DNA from: Diphasiastrum complanatum
Lineage: Eukaryota; Streptophyta; Lycopodiopsida; Lycopodiales; Lycopodiaceae
Assembly: GCA_029204225.1 (NCBI GenBank)
Contig: CM055098.1
Coordinates: 884,501-948,500, forward strand
Length of the DNA stretch: 64,000 bases
Direction of reading: 5' to 3'
The notes under the pieces are model-generated. The model was not told the origin of the DNA. It did no database searches and worked only from the letters and a program-made list of their open reading frames with translations. The translations under genes and the position numbers were made by a program. Shown here piece by piece: positions 44,100-55,369 of the stretch; the first letter of the stretch is position 1; each line of letters opens with the position of its first letter.

Positions 44100-45480
44100 T
44101 TTTTGGTAGGGACTCAGTTGAGTTGTCATGTGGTTTCAATAGGAAATGAAACAAGGCTCGGTCCGGTCCAGACGTGAGTCGTGGAGCTCAACCAAGTAAG
44201 GATTGTGAAGTCTCGGTCGAAAACAGAGCTGTACATCGGTCGAGACCAAAGTGATGAGCTCTATGAGGATGCATATGTGAGCCTTCAGATAGATGGTTTG
44301 GCGATACAGATTGGAATGTTCACAGATTCCAGCCAGAACCTTAGGTGGTTTCCGCTCGTCTTCTTCTTAGGTGGTTTCCGCTCTGGAAACCAGGTGTTTC
44401 TGCCCATTTCTAGAACTCAGTTCTTTTCAGCTAGGTCCTCTAGTTTAAAACTATTTCTAGACAGATCGTTTGTCAGTATGTATTCCCAATTTTCCAGTGG
44501 GATGAAACAGTTTCGTTCACTCCCACTACATGCATGTACAAGCCATGTAACCAATCCTTGCTCAACATATTAGCGTTCTGAATTAGAGAGCAATCTACAA
44601 ATCTGTCTACTAAACTACTCTAAGAAATCAAGGAACAATACAACATCAAGAATAATCTACACAACAAAAACAAGAATCAAGAAAGCTAACTAGCTAACAA
44701 CATTCTAGCAACCCAAGAATCAAGAGATACACTCTCTTGATGCTTGCAATGCCCAAGAACAATCAAGGATAGGATTGTTAGTGAATATGCAAGGTCAGAT
44801 CCACAATCTCAGCCTATTTAGTTTACCTGGATGCTGAAAACTACAAAATCAAGAAACAAGAAAGCTAATCCACATCTACATTCCACATTGCAATAAAGAA
44901 AGCAGGGAATCTAACTAATCCACAACCACAAGAAAGAAATCAAAGCATGCTCATAGGAATTTCACTCAAGACAATAGCCATGAACAAGGAGCTTTTCAAT
45001 TGACAATAACTTGTGGAGGATCTTCTTCATTCATAAAGAGAAATGACAATACAATAAAAGCTCCCTCACAAGAGAGGGGGGCCCTTAAATAAGCAAGAGG
45101 GCTGCCCATGTGGAGCCTAAGTGGCAATTCCACTAATTTAGAAATTACAAGTGAAAATAGCCCTTCCACTAGAGATCACCATCAAAAGGTGGCTCACTCT
45201 AATTTAGTTAAGAGGCTACATCTATTTACATTTCCTAGGAATGTTACTAGCTCCTACATGGTCATTCCTTCTCTGGGATTCACCATGTAGGTTCATATGG
45301 AAATGATCTGTAATCCTAGCTAGTAATCCTCGGCTCTCATGCTCGGCTCTCAACTTCTCCTACTCTCCGCTGTGAAGATTTTAGCACGTGTGAACTTCAC
45401 CACACACCCTACAAGATCTTATTCAGGTGTTGTGATTGCACAAGATTGATCAAAGAACAGTATGCTTGAAAAATCTAAGG
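44100..45480 (-). other. Non-coding, probable LTR remnant at 44570-45480
   Basis: No gene. On the minus strand a CTTATTTAAGGGCC box near 45085 and an AAGAAGATCC leader recall LTR promoters. CACGTGTGAACTTCACC at 45385 is a half of the palindrome seen in the solo LTR. Boundaries are not visible. Confidence 0.3.
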
Positions 45481-45766
45481 CAAGAGCACAATGGCATACA
45501 TCTGATGAGAAATGAATGTCAGAAATAATTCTAATTGTTCAGCATGGAAAAAAGAGGCTGCTCTTGGGTAGAGAGAGAAAATTGTACATTGGAAAACTCG
45601 GGTAGAGAGAGAATGAGTCCAAAACACCAAAATCTCAATATTCACAATATGGCAAAACATGCCCAGCTTTTCCTACATGAGAGAGACTCGAATTCCTACA
45701 GTGGAGTTGCATGGAAAGTCCACTTAACTGAACTAATTCACCTACCATAGATCCACATGTGTAACT

Positions 45767-45932
45767 GCATGCATGTATGTTGCATGTACTGCATGTCAAC
45801 TCATAAAACTGCCTAGACATGTGTAGATCACATAAACTACTTTACATGTTGCATGCACTGATTGCATGTGGCTTGCATGAATACAGTAAAACTTTGCATG
45901 CTATCTAAACATCTGCATGTCATCATAATTGA
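45767..45932. promoter_or_regulatory. Cluster of GCATG / RY-type motifs
   Basis: Nine GCATG motifs lie in about 165 bases, including GCATGCATG at 45768. CATGCA is the RY element bound by B3-domain factors of the ABI3/FUS3 group in plants. The cluster lies downstream of the minus-strand copia pol, in its presumed LTR. Confidence 0.35.
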
Positions 45933-46089
45933 ACCTATCTAACTCAAATTCGAGCTACACTAGAAGGATATGTGCTCAATTCACACTCCTTTTATGTACA
46001 ACATGAAATATAGTGGAAATCATCATGGACATGACCCCAAACTCGAGATAGGAAGATAATATTTTAATAATATTCACAGTCCTTAAAAT

Positions 46090-46829
46090 CTATGTTCCTA
46101 TCAACATAGACTTTAAAATTAGGCCAAGGTTAGACCTCATCTTTATAAAGACATTCTTGAGTAGAGGTTTGGTGAGAAGATCTGCAACACAATCTGAAGA
46201 TGAAACATGCTCCAATGAGATCTCTCTTCCAATGATTTTTTCTCTCACAAAATGATGAGCCACTTCAATATGCTTGCTCCTTGCATGAAAGATCGGATTA
46301 TTTGCAAGAGCCTGAGCAGAAATGTTATCATTCTTGATAATTGGTAAATCTTCATCTGATAACACTTTAGATCCAAAAGTAGCCTTTTGATCCATAAAAT
46401 CTCCTTTGTTGTGGTTGTAAGAGATTCGTATTCAGCTTCACAGGATGATAAGGAAATAGTTGCCTGTTTCTTTGATAGCCAAGAAACCAAATTTCCTTCA
46501 AGAAATATAGTGTAAGCACTTGTGGATTTCCTATCCAACCTGTCTTTTGCAAAATCTGAATCTGAAAAGGCAATCAAAGTCAGATCTTCTCCTTTATAGA
46601 ATAGCCCATAATCCAAGGTAGAAGATATATACTTCAAGACTCTTTTAGCCAACTTCCAATGATATAACTTTGGATCCTGCATGTGTTGACTTAGCTTATG
46701 AACACAAAAGCTTAGATAAGGCCTAGTCACTGTTAACCAAATAAGTGAGCCAATAAGACTCCTATAAAGAGTGATGTCCTCAAAGGATTTTTCATCATCT
46801 TTAATAGGAACTTTTATAGTGTTCTCCAT
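46090..46829 (-). pseudogene. Ty1/copia RNase H and pol end
   Basis: Minus-strand frames contain LYRSLIGSLIWLTVTRPYLS, RVLKYISSTLDYGLFY, DSDFAKDRLDRKSTSAYTIF, SLSSCEAEYESL (RNase H) and HARSKHIEVAHHFVREKI, DCVADLLTKPL. A frameshift near 46300-46400 separates the last two parts. It is joined to integrase at 46.8-47.7 kb by deletion of the reverse transcriptase core. Confidence 0.9.
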
Positions 46830-47700
46830 AGGTGAATTTGCTCCTCCTCAAGCCTCGGCCTCACCTCTTCTTGAACAGCATCAAGATTGATAATTGATCT
46901 TGCATGAGTCTCTTTGATCTGTGCATCATCCAAGTTAAATTTCTGATCTTCATGGAAGATCACGTCTCTACTAACAACATTTTTGTCAGTAGAGGGCAAA
47001 TAAATCTTGTATGCTTTTTTAGTGGATGCATAACCTACAGAAATTCCTTTTACTGCACTAGGATCTTCCTTCTTCCTAGTTTTTAGAGGCACATGCACAA
47101 AGCATACACATCCAAAAATCCTAAGATGATCTACCTTAGGCTTTTTCTTATACAACATCTCAAATGGTGTCTTTCCTCCTATTGCAAGATTTGGAAGCCT
47201 ATTACAAATATAGTTTGCACATGCAACTGCCTCTCCCCAAAATTCTTTAGGCAGAGAAGCTTCCAGCCTAATGGCTTTTGCACATTCACACAAAGTTCTA
47301 TTTTTTCTCTCAGCAACTCCATTTTGCTAACGAGTATATGAACAAGAGAACTCTCTTTGAGTACCCTCTCTCTCACAAAGTTCTTTAAACTTATTGGAAG
47401 TGTATTCCCCTCCACTATCACTTCTTAAAGCTTTTAACTTGAAAGGAAACTACTTCTCTACATAAGCTTTAAAAGTAAGAAAAACATCATAAACCATGGC
47501 TTTTGAAGACAGCATATAGATCCAAGAATGTCTTGTATAATCATCTACAAAAGAGACAAAGCAGTTAGCTCCTCCTTTGCTCTTAGTTGATGAGAAATGA
47601 ACATCTGAGTGTATAAGTTCAAATGGTTGCTTTGTTTTGATACTTGATCTAGGAAAAGGCCTTCTATGTGACTTTGCCAGCACACAAGCTTCACAATGTA
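46814..47700 (-). pseudogene. Ty1/copia integrase, truncated
   Basis: Minus-strand LAKSHRRPFPRSSIKTKQPF, ELIHSDVHFSS, FVDDYTRHSWIYML and AERKNRTLCEC-type blocks, GGKTPFEMLYKKKPKVDHLR, VFGCVCFVHVPLKTRK, VGYASTKKAYKIYLP. A stop at about 47328 interrupts QNGVAERKN. The pol jumps from the linker after VRPRLEEEQ directly to MENTIKVPIK, so the reverse transcriptase is gone. The right end is cut at about 47700 in the zinc region. Confidence 0.9.
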
Positions 47701-47735
47701 GGGTCGAAGATCTCGTGTAGTATAGTCCTCCCGCC

Positions 47736-48505
47736 TGTCAACAAGGGTCAGATCACTGGATAGGTACCTAATTATGCATAGATGCTATTTTTAGTTAGTT
47801 TTCTACTTTCTCCCTTAACTCTACTCGCCACTAACACTACTCTCCATTAACTCTACTCCTCTACACTAACATTCATCATGATTGTAGGTGAAAGGAAGGG
47901 GATGATTAGAAAACATGGAGGGAAAAGAAGATAGAAGAGAGAGATAGAGGGAGGGTGGAGGTTAGCTCAAATGCACATTATACTTGCTACAGGAGAAACA
48001 TAAACTATTGAAACCAAAAAGCATGAACTTAAAAGCAATAGAAAACAACAAGAGCAATAGCAAGCATTGAATTGCAAATGAGGATGCTTCTCTTCCAAAA
48101 TTGGTAGAGTTTCCTCCTTCTCATTAAGCATGAAGATGGTGTACAAATGGTGCCTTTTTATAAAATGGGGAAGGCCCTCGCCCCTCAATCCTATTGCCTA
48201 TATTCACAATGATCCTATCCATTCATCTTGGACCCAACTTGATCCAAGGGTCCACAAAAAGTACATTGGTAATCACAAGATTCATGTGAGTCCCAATTTG
48301 GACCCAACTCTAAAAAATAATCTCTAAGTTTAAAAATGACTTTGGGCCTCTAGTTTTATTTTAATTCCAAGGCCCAAGTCAAGTTTATTTTATGTACAAC
48401 TTTACTTGCGTGCTCATTGGGCCATGGGCTTACGCGCACAGGATGCCATGCCCTCGCAACACATTTTATTGAATGATTTTATTTATTTACACTTTGTTGG
48501 AAATA
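47736..48505 (-). repeat. Candidate 3' LTR of the 48.5-57.6 kb gypsy element
   Basis: Lies directly downstream of the accessory ORF. A GGGGG run precedes TATTTCCAACAAAG on the minus strand (48506-48510), a possible polypurine tract. A TTTTATAAAAAGGC promoter box lies at about 48155-48168. The other end is placed at TGTCAACAAGGG. An alternative right end is 48461 (TGTTGCGAGGG). No target-site duplication was found. Confidence 0.45.
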
Positions 48506-51500
48506 CCCCCAATAGGACCCACGGCCTGAAGTAGTGCCGGTCCCTCGGCACTCTGCCGGTTTAGTAGAGTGTTTTCTTCTCCCGCCTTTGCTGGATGAGG
48601 TAGGTGGTGACGTCCTCCATAAAGTTGAGGCGGTCCAATTTCTTCATCTTTTGGCCCCTCGCAGCCAATCTTGGTCGACCCATGTTTGGAATCGGCGTGT
48701 CCATGGATCACCTTGAAGCGCAGCTCAGTAATAGACACAAGCTATTGGTAGCTGATCTTCGATTTTGTCTGAAGGTAGCACCTTATTAACATCAAAGAAT
48801 ATGGATGGGGGAAAATTGTCCCATTTAGTTTTGATCCCCATCAGATGTTCTAAGTCCCGGGTGTAAGTAGTTACCGCGCAGACTATGGGATCAGGACAAT
48901 TGATGTATTGGTTGGCGAATGCGGTGAGAGCCCTTATGGCGTCTACATCCGTAGTTCACCCATATTCTGACTGTATGACCGACCAATTGAAATTCTGAAG
49001 TGTGATCTTGTCCAGAGGCATGTCGCATTCTGTCCATTTGGATTTTCGTGGACATGGCAAGAAGTGCACGTTCACCCGTAATTGTTGTGGACTCGTCACA
49101 TAGGCCCTGATGGCCGCAGGGTCTCTTTCGAACAACTGCTGATGCCACTCTGGTTGTGGTTGGAGGGCGGGTAGTACTTGCAGTTCATTGCCCTTGATTG
49201 TCTGAGCAGAAAACGATATCTGCCAGCCGCCTCTTGATGACTCGTGGAGATACTTTGATAAAAATTCATTAATTTTCTCCTCCACGGACTTCGGTCTTCA
49301 GAAGGCCCGGCTGGCAGATATCGTACGCAAACCTTTGGATGATGTGGCTTGGCTTTGGCTGGTAGTTGTGCCTTGGCCCTAGTCTCGCATCTCAGCAGCC
49401 GTATCCGTCTGCCCTTGGTCTTGGCCTTCGGACCCTTGATCTTTTTGACATTCCCATGCTGCCTGCTGGCTCTGGTCTTGGCTTGTACTGGCTTGTGCAG
49501 CGTCAAAAGTAGGTGGCGGTGAAATTACCACGGGGGTGGGCTGGGCCTTCGTTTCCATGAATTTCTGGTAGGCCTTGAGGGATTGCTTGGCCTGGGTGAG
49601 CTCGTGCGTTGCGTTGTCCAATATTTGTTGAGCTCTATCTGGTAGCTGTTTAGGGTTTGGCTATAAACCTGCACTTGATGCCATAGAAAGCGGCCTTGAG
49701 TCCGGTGCAGGTTGAGCTAACCAGACGAGCTTTTCCTCTTGTAGTGCTTTGACCTCCATCCCCAGGCGCATATTCTCTGCTTCAAAAAGGGTAAGTTGCA
49801 CCTGAATGGGGGCAAGTTGTTGGGACGCTTCAACTTGAAGCTCCCGCACCTTTGTGGAGGCCTCAATCAGCGCTTTGGAGAGGCTTTGGATATATTTGTT
49901 GAGGCCCTCCTCCTTTTGCTGCAGCTTGGCAATCTCTTGGTGCCCTTCTTGTTCGTGTTGCTGAGCCAAAATTAGCTCTTGCTACAGCTTGGTGAGTTCT
50001 GCTTGCAACTGTGTATTACTCATCGCCAGGTGTAGTACCCTACTTTCCAGAATGGCTTTGGCTGCTACCGCATCCAGGATGTATTTTCCCAGAGGTTTGG
50101 TACATCATCGTTAGATCTATGGGGGCAGCCGGTACACTGGCACTGGCATGGGCTTTTGTTGTATCGGCCCCGATGACTTGTGGAGTACTGTCGTCATTGT
50201 CTTCTATCAGGTTCTCATTGGACCTGATGCCATCTGGGGTGGTACGATCAGCCCGATCTGGCAATGTGCAAACACTGTTTGGACAAATGCGTCATCAGGC
50301 AATGGTTGGTTGCCCTCGACAACCTTTGTTGGTGAAGCGGGTGGGGTTTGAGAAGCAACTGTGGAAACAAGAGTGAGGACAGTTTGTCCGAACGAGAGGA
50401 TGGGAGGAACAGAAGGAAACTAGAGGGTGGTGTGGAGTATGGAAGAAGGTGAGGATGGAGCAGAAAGCATCTAGCGTGGGGGTGAAAAATTGATGACTTG
50501 CATCCATGCCAGAGTGTCAGGAGACAATTGAGAATCAGAGCGATTGAATGGAATGGAAGCAACGGTGGCGACAGGAGTGATGGAAAATGCGATGGTGATG
50601 GATGGAGTAGTGGATACTGGAAGAGAAATAGGAGTGGTATCAACAGAAGAAACGGGGATGGAGACAGAAACAGATGTGGATGGAACAAGAAGAGAGATAG
50701 CGACAACAAAAATCGGAGTGGGGGGTTGCACGGAAGAAGAAGTGGTGGTTGTTGATGGGGTGATTAGTGCGATAGTGGAGGTACGTCTTCGGGTAGCAGG
50801 TGGAGATGTGGATGTAGAGGCAGCCACACATTCCTTTGTTAGCCGTTGTGTTAATAACTGCAGGTTGGGAGGAGGTGGAGGCTTGAGATGGCGGATAAAG
50901 GTTAGTATTTGGCACGAGGGTAGACAAAAGAGATGAGCGTTGGAAACCGCACACTTTCGCCTCGAGAAGTGCGCAGGCAAAGTTACACAACAAGAGGCCT
51001 GCTGCGATTTGCTCATGGTTGTTGGGTTTGATGGAGTTGGTTAGTTCTCAAATAAGAAAGCTATGCCAGTCGTATGGCACAATGGAGGGACCAGGGAATT
51101 CCATAAAGGATTCCACTATCTGACTTAGCAGCGTAGACTAGATTCTGTCCTTGCAAAATGTTGAAATAACCAGAAAGTTATTCAACAGATGCGCAACCGT
51201 TTGAATGATGGGTTCCGTGATAGCTTCTATCAAGTAACCATTGTTAGTCTGGATGGGGATTTCTGGTGTGGTTTGGATGACGAACAGTTTGATCAGAGCT
51301 TTGGCGTGGCGATGGGAAATGGGTTGACGATCACCAAACATAGTGCCAATGGTGACCATCGAGTCTTCATTAATTCTGACCTTGTATGTGGTACCTTGGT
51401 ATAGGAAGTGGAAGCGAGTCTTTTCCTCGTCCCAGGTGGCATAAGCATGAAGGGCGAGGCCCATGTTAATCTCAGAATGGAAGAGCGTCGGGTAAAATCC

Positions 51501-51644
51501 CATTGTCGCTAGAAGTGGACCGACTGTCTATAGCCATGGTTTGATCAGAGCGTCAGAGGGTAGAGGCCAAATCTGTGTGGCCTCGGGGATGTCATGCTGG
51601 ATCACCTGTTTAGCGCCAGAGTCTTCAGAGGATGAGGAGGCCAT
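48506..51644 (-). pseudogene. Accessory ORF downstream of gypsy pol (coiled-coil protein)
   Basis: Starts MASSSSEDSGAKQVIQHDIP at 51644 and continues in one frame to about 50990 with several stops. It includes MGFYPTLFHSEINMGLALHA and NFACALLEAKVCGFQRSSLL, an alpha-rich N-domain. Then comes a long Thr/Ser/Pro/Val-rich region (50250-50900), a DDAF motif near 50300, an acidic stretch (NLIEDNDDSTP), a strong coiled coil at 49661-50025 (QEIAKLQQKEEGLNKYIQSL), a Gln-rich linker, and a C-domain at 48560-49285. The C-domain includes QQLRVNVHFLPCPRKSKW, LTAFANQYINCPDPIV and WTRRFQTWVDQDWLRGAKR. Stops and shifts make this copy inactive. It follows pol in the same orientation but shows no envelope or transmembrane features. 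Function unknown. Confidence 0.5.
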
Positions 51645-52739
51645 ATTAGCAGTGATGATTAGCGGTCGAAAAAGTAGGAAAAATGGTGGATAATGGAAAA
51701 GGATGTGAAAACGGTAGAAAACTGAGAATAACGAGTGTTGGATGACAAGGAGTGTAGTTCAGAGCACTAATCAGTGTTTAGTATGATCAGATGACAGCTG
51801 GTAGGAAGTTTGGCTGCAAACGGAAAACTTGGTAATTTCAGAGTAAATTTCGGCAGAGCTTTGCTAGCAAAGGTGACAAATGACTCGAATTTAGCCCTTA
51901 TATAGCAGAATTTAGAGTGCGTCTTAGGTGAATTCCACTTTACCTTGCTTAGCTCCACCCAAATTTTGGTAGGCACCTTCTTCACAAAATTCTAAGACCT
52001 CAGAAAAGTCTGCGAGAGTTCAGAAGGTAATTTGACTACTATGCAAAGATTTTGCGAGGGTTCAGGCTGTCTGCCAGGTTTCAACTCTCGTAGGAAGTGA
52101 TCTCTCGCACAACTTGTTCCTGTGATTAAATTTTCAAGATCAGACCATGTAGGCAGGCTAATTTCACTATTTTGATTCCATTTAGGTACCTTGCGAGGGT
52201 TGGTAAGTTGATCTTGATGCTCTGTGAGGGTTCTGAAAATTCAGCTTCTGGGAACCCTCGCACACACTAAAAAATGGTGATTTCTCCATCAAGAACTCTT
52301 GCAGTGATTTTCATGGATGCATCTGGGTCAGATCTGGTGACTGTCCAAGTTTCAAGAGCTATCTCCCAGGGGAGCTCAAAAAATAAAATAAAAAAGCGCT
52401 CTTTTAGAGTGTTTTTTGATGAGATCTCGAGATTTTCTGATGTTTAACTTTTGTAAATTGGTAATCAGCTTCATGCAGGCTTGATCTGACTGTTGGTAGT
52501 TCTCTGAAAATTCAAATGGATACTTGGTAACAGATCCATCAGTCAATCTAATGATCTGCTTCCTTCTTGATCCTATCTGAATCTGGATCCTTCTTGGATT
52601 CTGATGGATTTTTCCGATCTTGCTAGATCTGGCTGAATCTTGACGGATCTAGCTTGATTTGGCTTGATCTTCTTAAATCTAGCGGTGATGCTTAGCAGAA
52701 TAGCTTTTTGTAACATGTCATCCCCAATCTGGATCTACC
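51645..52739 (-). other. Spacer between gypsy pol and accessory ORF
   Basis: No gene. TGCGAGGGTT-type motifs recur at 52010, 52048, 52190 and 52235, with the reverse form AACCCTCGCA at 52253. A GATCTGGCT/GAATCTTGA-type short-repeat stretch lies at 52550-52690. Confidence 0.6.
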
Positions 52740-53876
52740 TTACTGTGGTGGCCAGTACTTGTGCAACCAGCTACCGTTGATGGGTGTATCGAATGGTGTC
52801 CCATCTAGCTTTTCCAAATTCATGGCTCCATGATTAAGAATTTTTTTTATCCTATAAGGACCTTCGCCTGTGAGTTTTAACTTTCCCTTAATCGCCTTGG
52901 TTTTATACATCAGGACTAGATCTCCAGAGCAAAGATCCTTCTTTTGTAACCTACGATCATGCCATGCGTTGTGTCTTTTCTTTTTAGCTGCCAATGCATG
53001 CGCAGCTAGTAAGCGTGTTTCACAGAGTTTATGCAAAGCTTCGTGGCGTAGTTGTAGAGATTTGGACTCATTAAGCTGTTTCGTGGTGGAAATCCTTAAT
53101 GAAGGAACTAAAAACTCTACTGGCATTACAGCATCCTGACCATATACCAATTGAAAGGGTGTTTGATCAGTGCTTCCTTTATATGCTGTCCTGAATGCCC
53201 ATAGTGCAGCATGCAACTTATGTTCCCAATCCGATCTGCTAGCTTCAACTATTTTCATGAGCACGCTACACATGATCTTATTGGATGATTTTGCTTGCTC
53301 ATTACCACGAGGATAATAAGGCGTACTGGTTCTATGGATCACAAAGAATTCCTCTAACAGGACCTTGATGGTCTCGTTGATGAAATGGCTTTCGCGATCG
53401 ATGACTAGCTCTACCGGGCATCCAAAGCATATAATGATATTTTCATAAAGGAACTTGGCAGTGGTCCTAGCATCAGCTACTCTTACTGCCTTGGCTTCGA
53501 CCCATTTGGTGAGGTAGTCTGTGGCTACGATTATGTATCGAGCCTGGGAACTCCTTGCTGCAGGGTGAATTGGACCGATGTAATCCAATCCCCACTTTTC
53601 GAATGGTGCTTGGGCTAAGACCGGGTGTAGTAAGTCGTAATTCAATCTCGTTGGTCTCCTTGCCCTTTGGCACACATTGCACTTTTTCAAGTATTCCTCC
53701 GTATCCTTATGAATCGTAATGTCAGATGCAAAATGACCTCCACCCATGCGTTCATGTGAAAGCGAAACGATCTGGGTGGCCTCATGAGGAAGAATACATC
53801 GCCGAAGAAATCCATTTGGACCTCTTCGATACAACTGGTCGGCAATCAACTGATAAGGTCTAGCCTTTAAGATCAA
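52740..53876 (-). pseudogene. Ty3/gypsy integrase
   Basis: A 378-codon frame with the HHCC zinc region (SHERMGGGHFASDITIHKD ... KKCNVCQRARR), the catalytic core WGLDYIGPIH with first Asp, and VIDRESHF with second Asp, which replaces the more usual SD-Q/R-G-x-x-F. The third block reads GNEQAKSSNK, where the usual form is N-G-Q-A-E, so the catalytic Glu is Lys. The C-terminal part has TPFQLVYGQDAVMPVEFLVP and a GPYRIKKIL chromodomain-like or GPY/F module. It is uninterrupted but probably inactive. QLVYGQDAVMPVEF suggests the Tat/Athila side of plant gypsy elements (inference). Confidence 0.92.
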
Positions 53877-53882
53877 TTTCCG

Positions 53883-54850
53883 CTACTTTACCTTTGGTAA
53901 AGATTTGTCTGGTTGGCCCCGCATTAGATATTCAACAATGTTGGCCGCCCATTCTGGTACTGTGTCCACGTAAAATAAGATAGCATCTGCCAGCTCATCG
54001 TTGGGTTGGTATGCAATCTCCTTCCCTTTGATTCGTGACACATGATCTGCCATGTAATGTTGTTTTCCCTTGCAAACTACTATCCGAAAATCAAACTCCA
54101 ACAACAGAAGTAACTGATCCTTTCGGTGTTGTAAGTTTTATTAACGAGATAGAGCAAGGGTTGATTCTGTATAAAAAGCAAAATGTGTGGCCATCAAGTA
54201 GTGTCGAAATTTTTTAACCACATAGATCATTGCCAGTGCTTCCCTCTCTGTGGTTGAATAGTTCATTTCGGTATCACTGAGCTATCGGCTTGCAAATCGG
54301 ATTGGAAAATCCTTTTTGTGTTCACCTGGCTGGGTTAAGACTGCTCCAACTGCATACTTCGATGCATCCGTATGCACGTGAAACTCAATGGACCAATTGG
54401 GCGGGCGTAAGATTGGTGCTGAGACCAATGATCCTTAAGCTTCTGAAAAGCCTTTAGGGCTTTCTCGTTCCAATGTGGATCCGTTGTGAGTTTGTAAATT
54501 GGTCAGGCTAACTCTGCAAAATCAAGAATGAAGATCCTATAATAGTTAGCATGACCCATGAAAATGTAGACCTCGCGGATCGTCCCCGATGGTGGTAGAT
54601 CAACAATGATCTTGATCTTAGATAGATCTGTGGCGATCCCGTGTCTTCACACTATATGGCCGAGAATCAAGCCATGTGTCACCTAGAATTGACATTTTTC
54701 TGGATTCAAGGAGATCTGGTATTCACGGCATTTTTGTAACACCTTTTCCAAGTTGGATAAGTGTTCTGAATCTGGTCGATGCACGCACAGATTGTCCAAT
54801 AAAATCTCCAAAAATTTTTGCAAATAATCTTTGAATGCCATCTGCATGAC
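53883..54850 (-). pseudogene. Ty3/gypsy RT end and RNase H
   Basis: Minus-strand remnant with stops: MAFKDYLQKFLEILLDNLCV (where F/Y-x-D-D is expected, reading LLDN), SLNPEKCQF, DLPPSGTIREVYIFMGHANY, DPHWNEKALKAFQKLKDHWS, then RNase H scraps and MLEFDFRIVVCKGKQHYMAD HVSR, which marks the RNase H end. The second catalytic Asp of the polymerase is changed. Confidence 0.85.
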
Positions 54851-55366
54851 TCACTGGAAAGTGCTTGGGGCATTGGAAAGTCTGAATGGCATCACTTTAT
54901 AGGCATAGGTTCCCCATTCCGTGGCGAATGCTATTTTGTGTTGGTCCTGGGGGGCTATCTTCACCTGATTGTAGTCGTTGAATCCATCTACGAAACTGTA
55001 GGCTTCGGCGCCAGCTACCATGTTGAGGACACTTTCCGTAAATGGTAAAGGAAAATGGTCCTTTTTGGTGACTGCATTTAGCACCTTCAGATTCACACAA
55101 GTCCGCATTTTGTCGTTCTTCTTGGGTACTATAACTATCGATGATACCCATTCCGTGTACTCGATTTCATAGATGAAGTCTGCACCCATCAGCTTTTGCA
55201 AATCCTGCTTGATCAGCTCAGTATAATTCGGGTTGTAGCAGTAATAACGGCTTACCTTGGGGACTGCTCCGTCCACCGAGGGTATGGTGTGTTGGACTAC
55301 TGTTGGTGGAATGCCCTTCAGGTCACTATAACTCCATGCAAAACAGTCTTTATGTTCCACCAACAA
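54851..55366 (-). pseudogene. Ty3/gypsy reverse transcriptase N-part
   Basis: A 171-codon frame: HKDCFAWSYSDLKGIPPTVV, KQDLQKLMGADFIYEIEYTE, WVSSIVIVPKKNDKMRTCVN, NAVTKKDHFPLPF and AYSFVDGFNDYNQVKIAPQD (first catalytic Asp present), ending MPFRLSNAPSTFQ. The next codons continue in the damaged frame to the left. Confidence 0.92.
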
Positions 55367-55369
55367 TGA

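Noticed and set aside
43528-44154. Four overlapping minus-strand frames with octapeptide repeats
   Set aside because: They are alternative frames of one minisatellite and no start, promoter or conserved domain supports a protein.
50011-50936. Plus-strand frames opposite the accessory ORF
   Set aside because: Low-complexity shadows of the Thr/Ser/Pro-rich minus-strand frame; no independent features.
48506-51644. Envelope gene in the gypsy accessory position
   Set aside because: No signal peptide, transmembrane helix, cleavage site or glycosylation pattern was seen.
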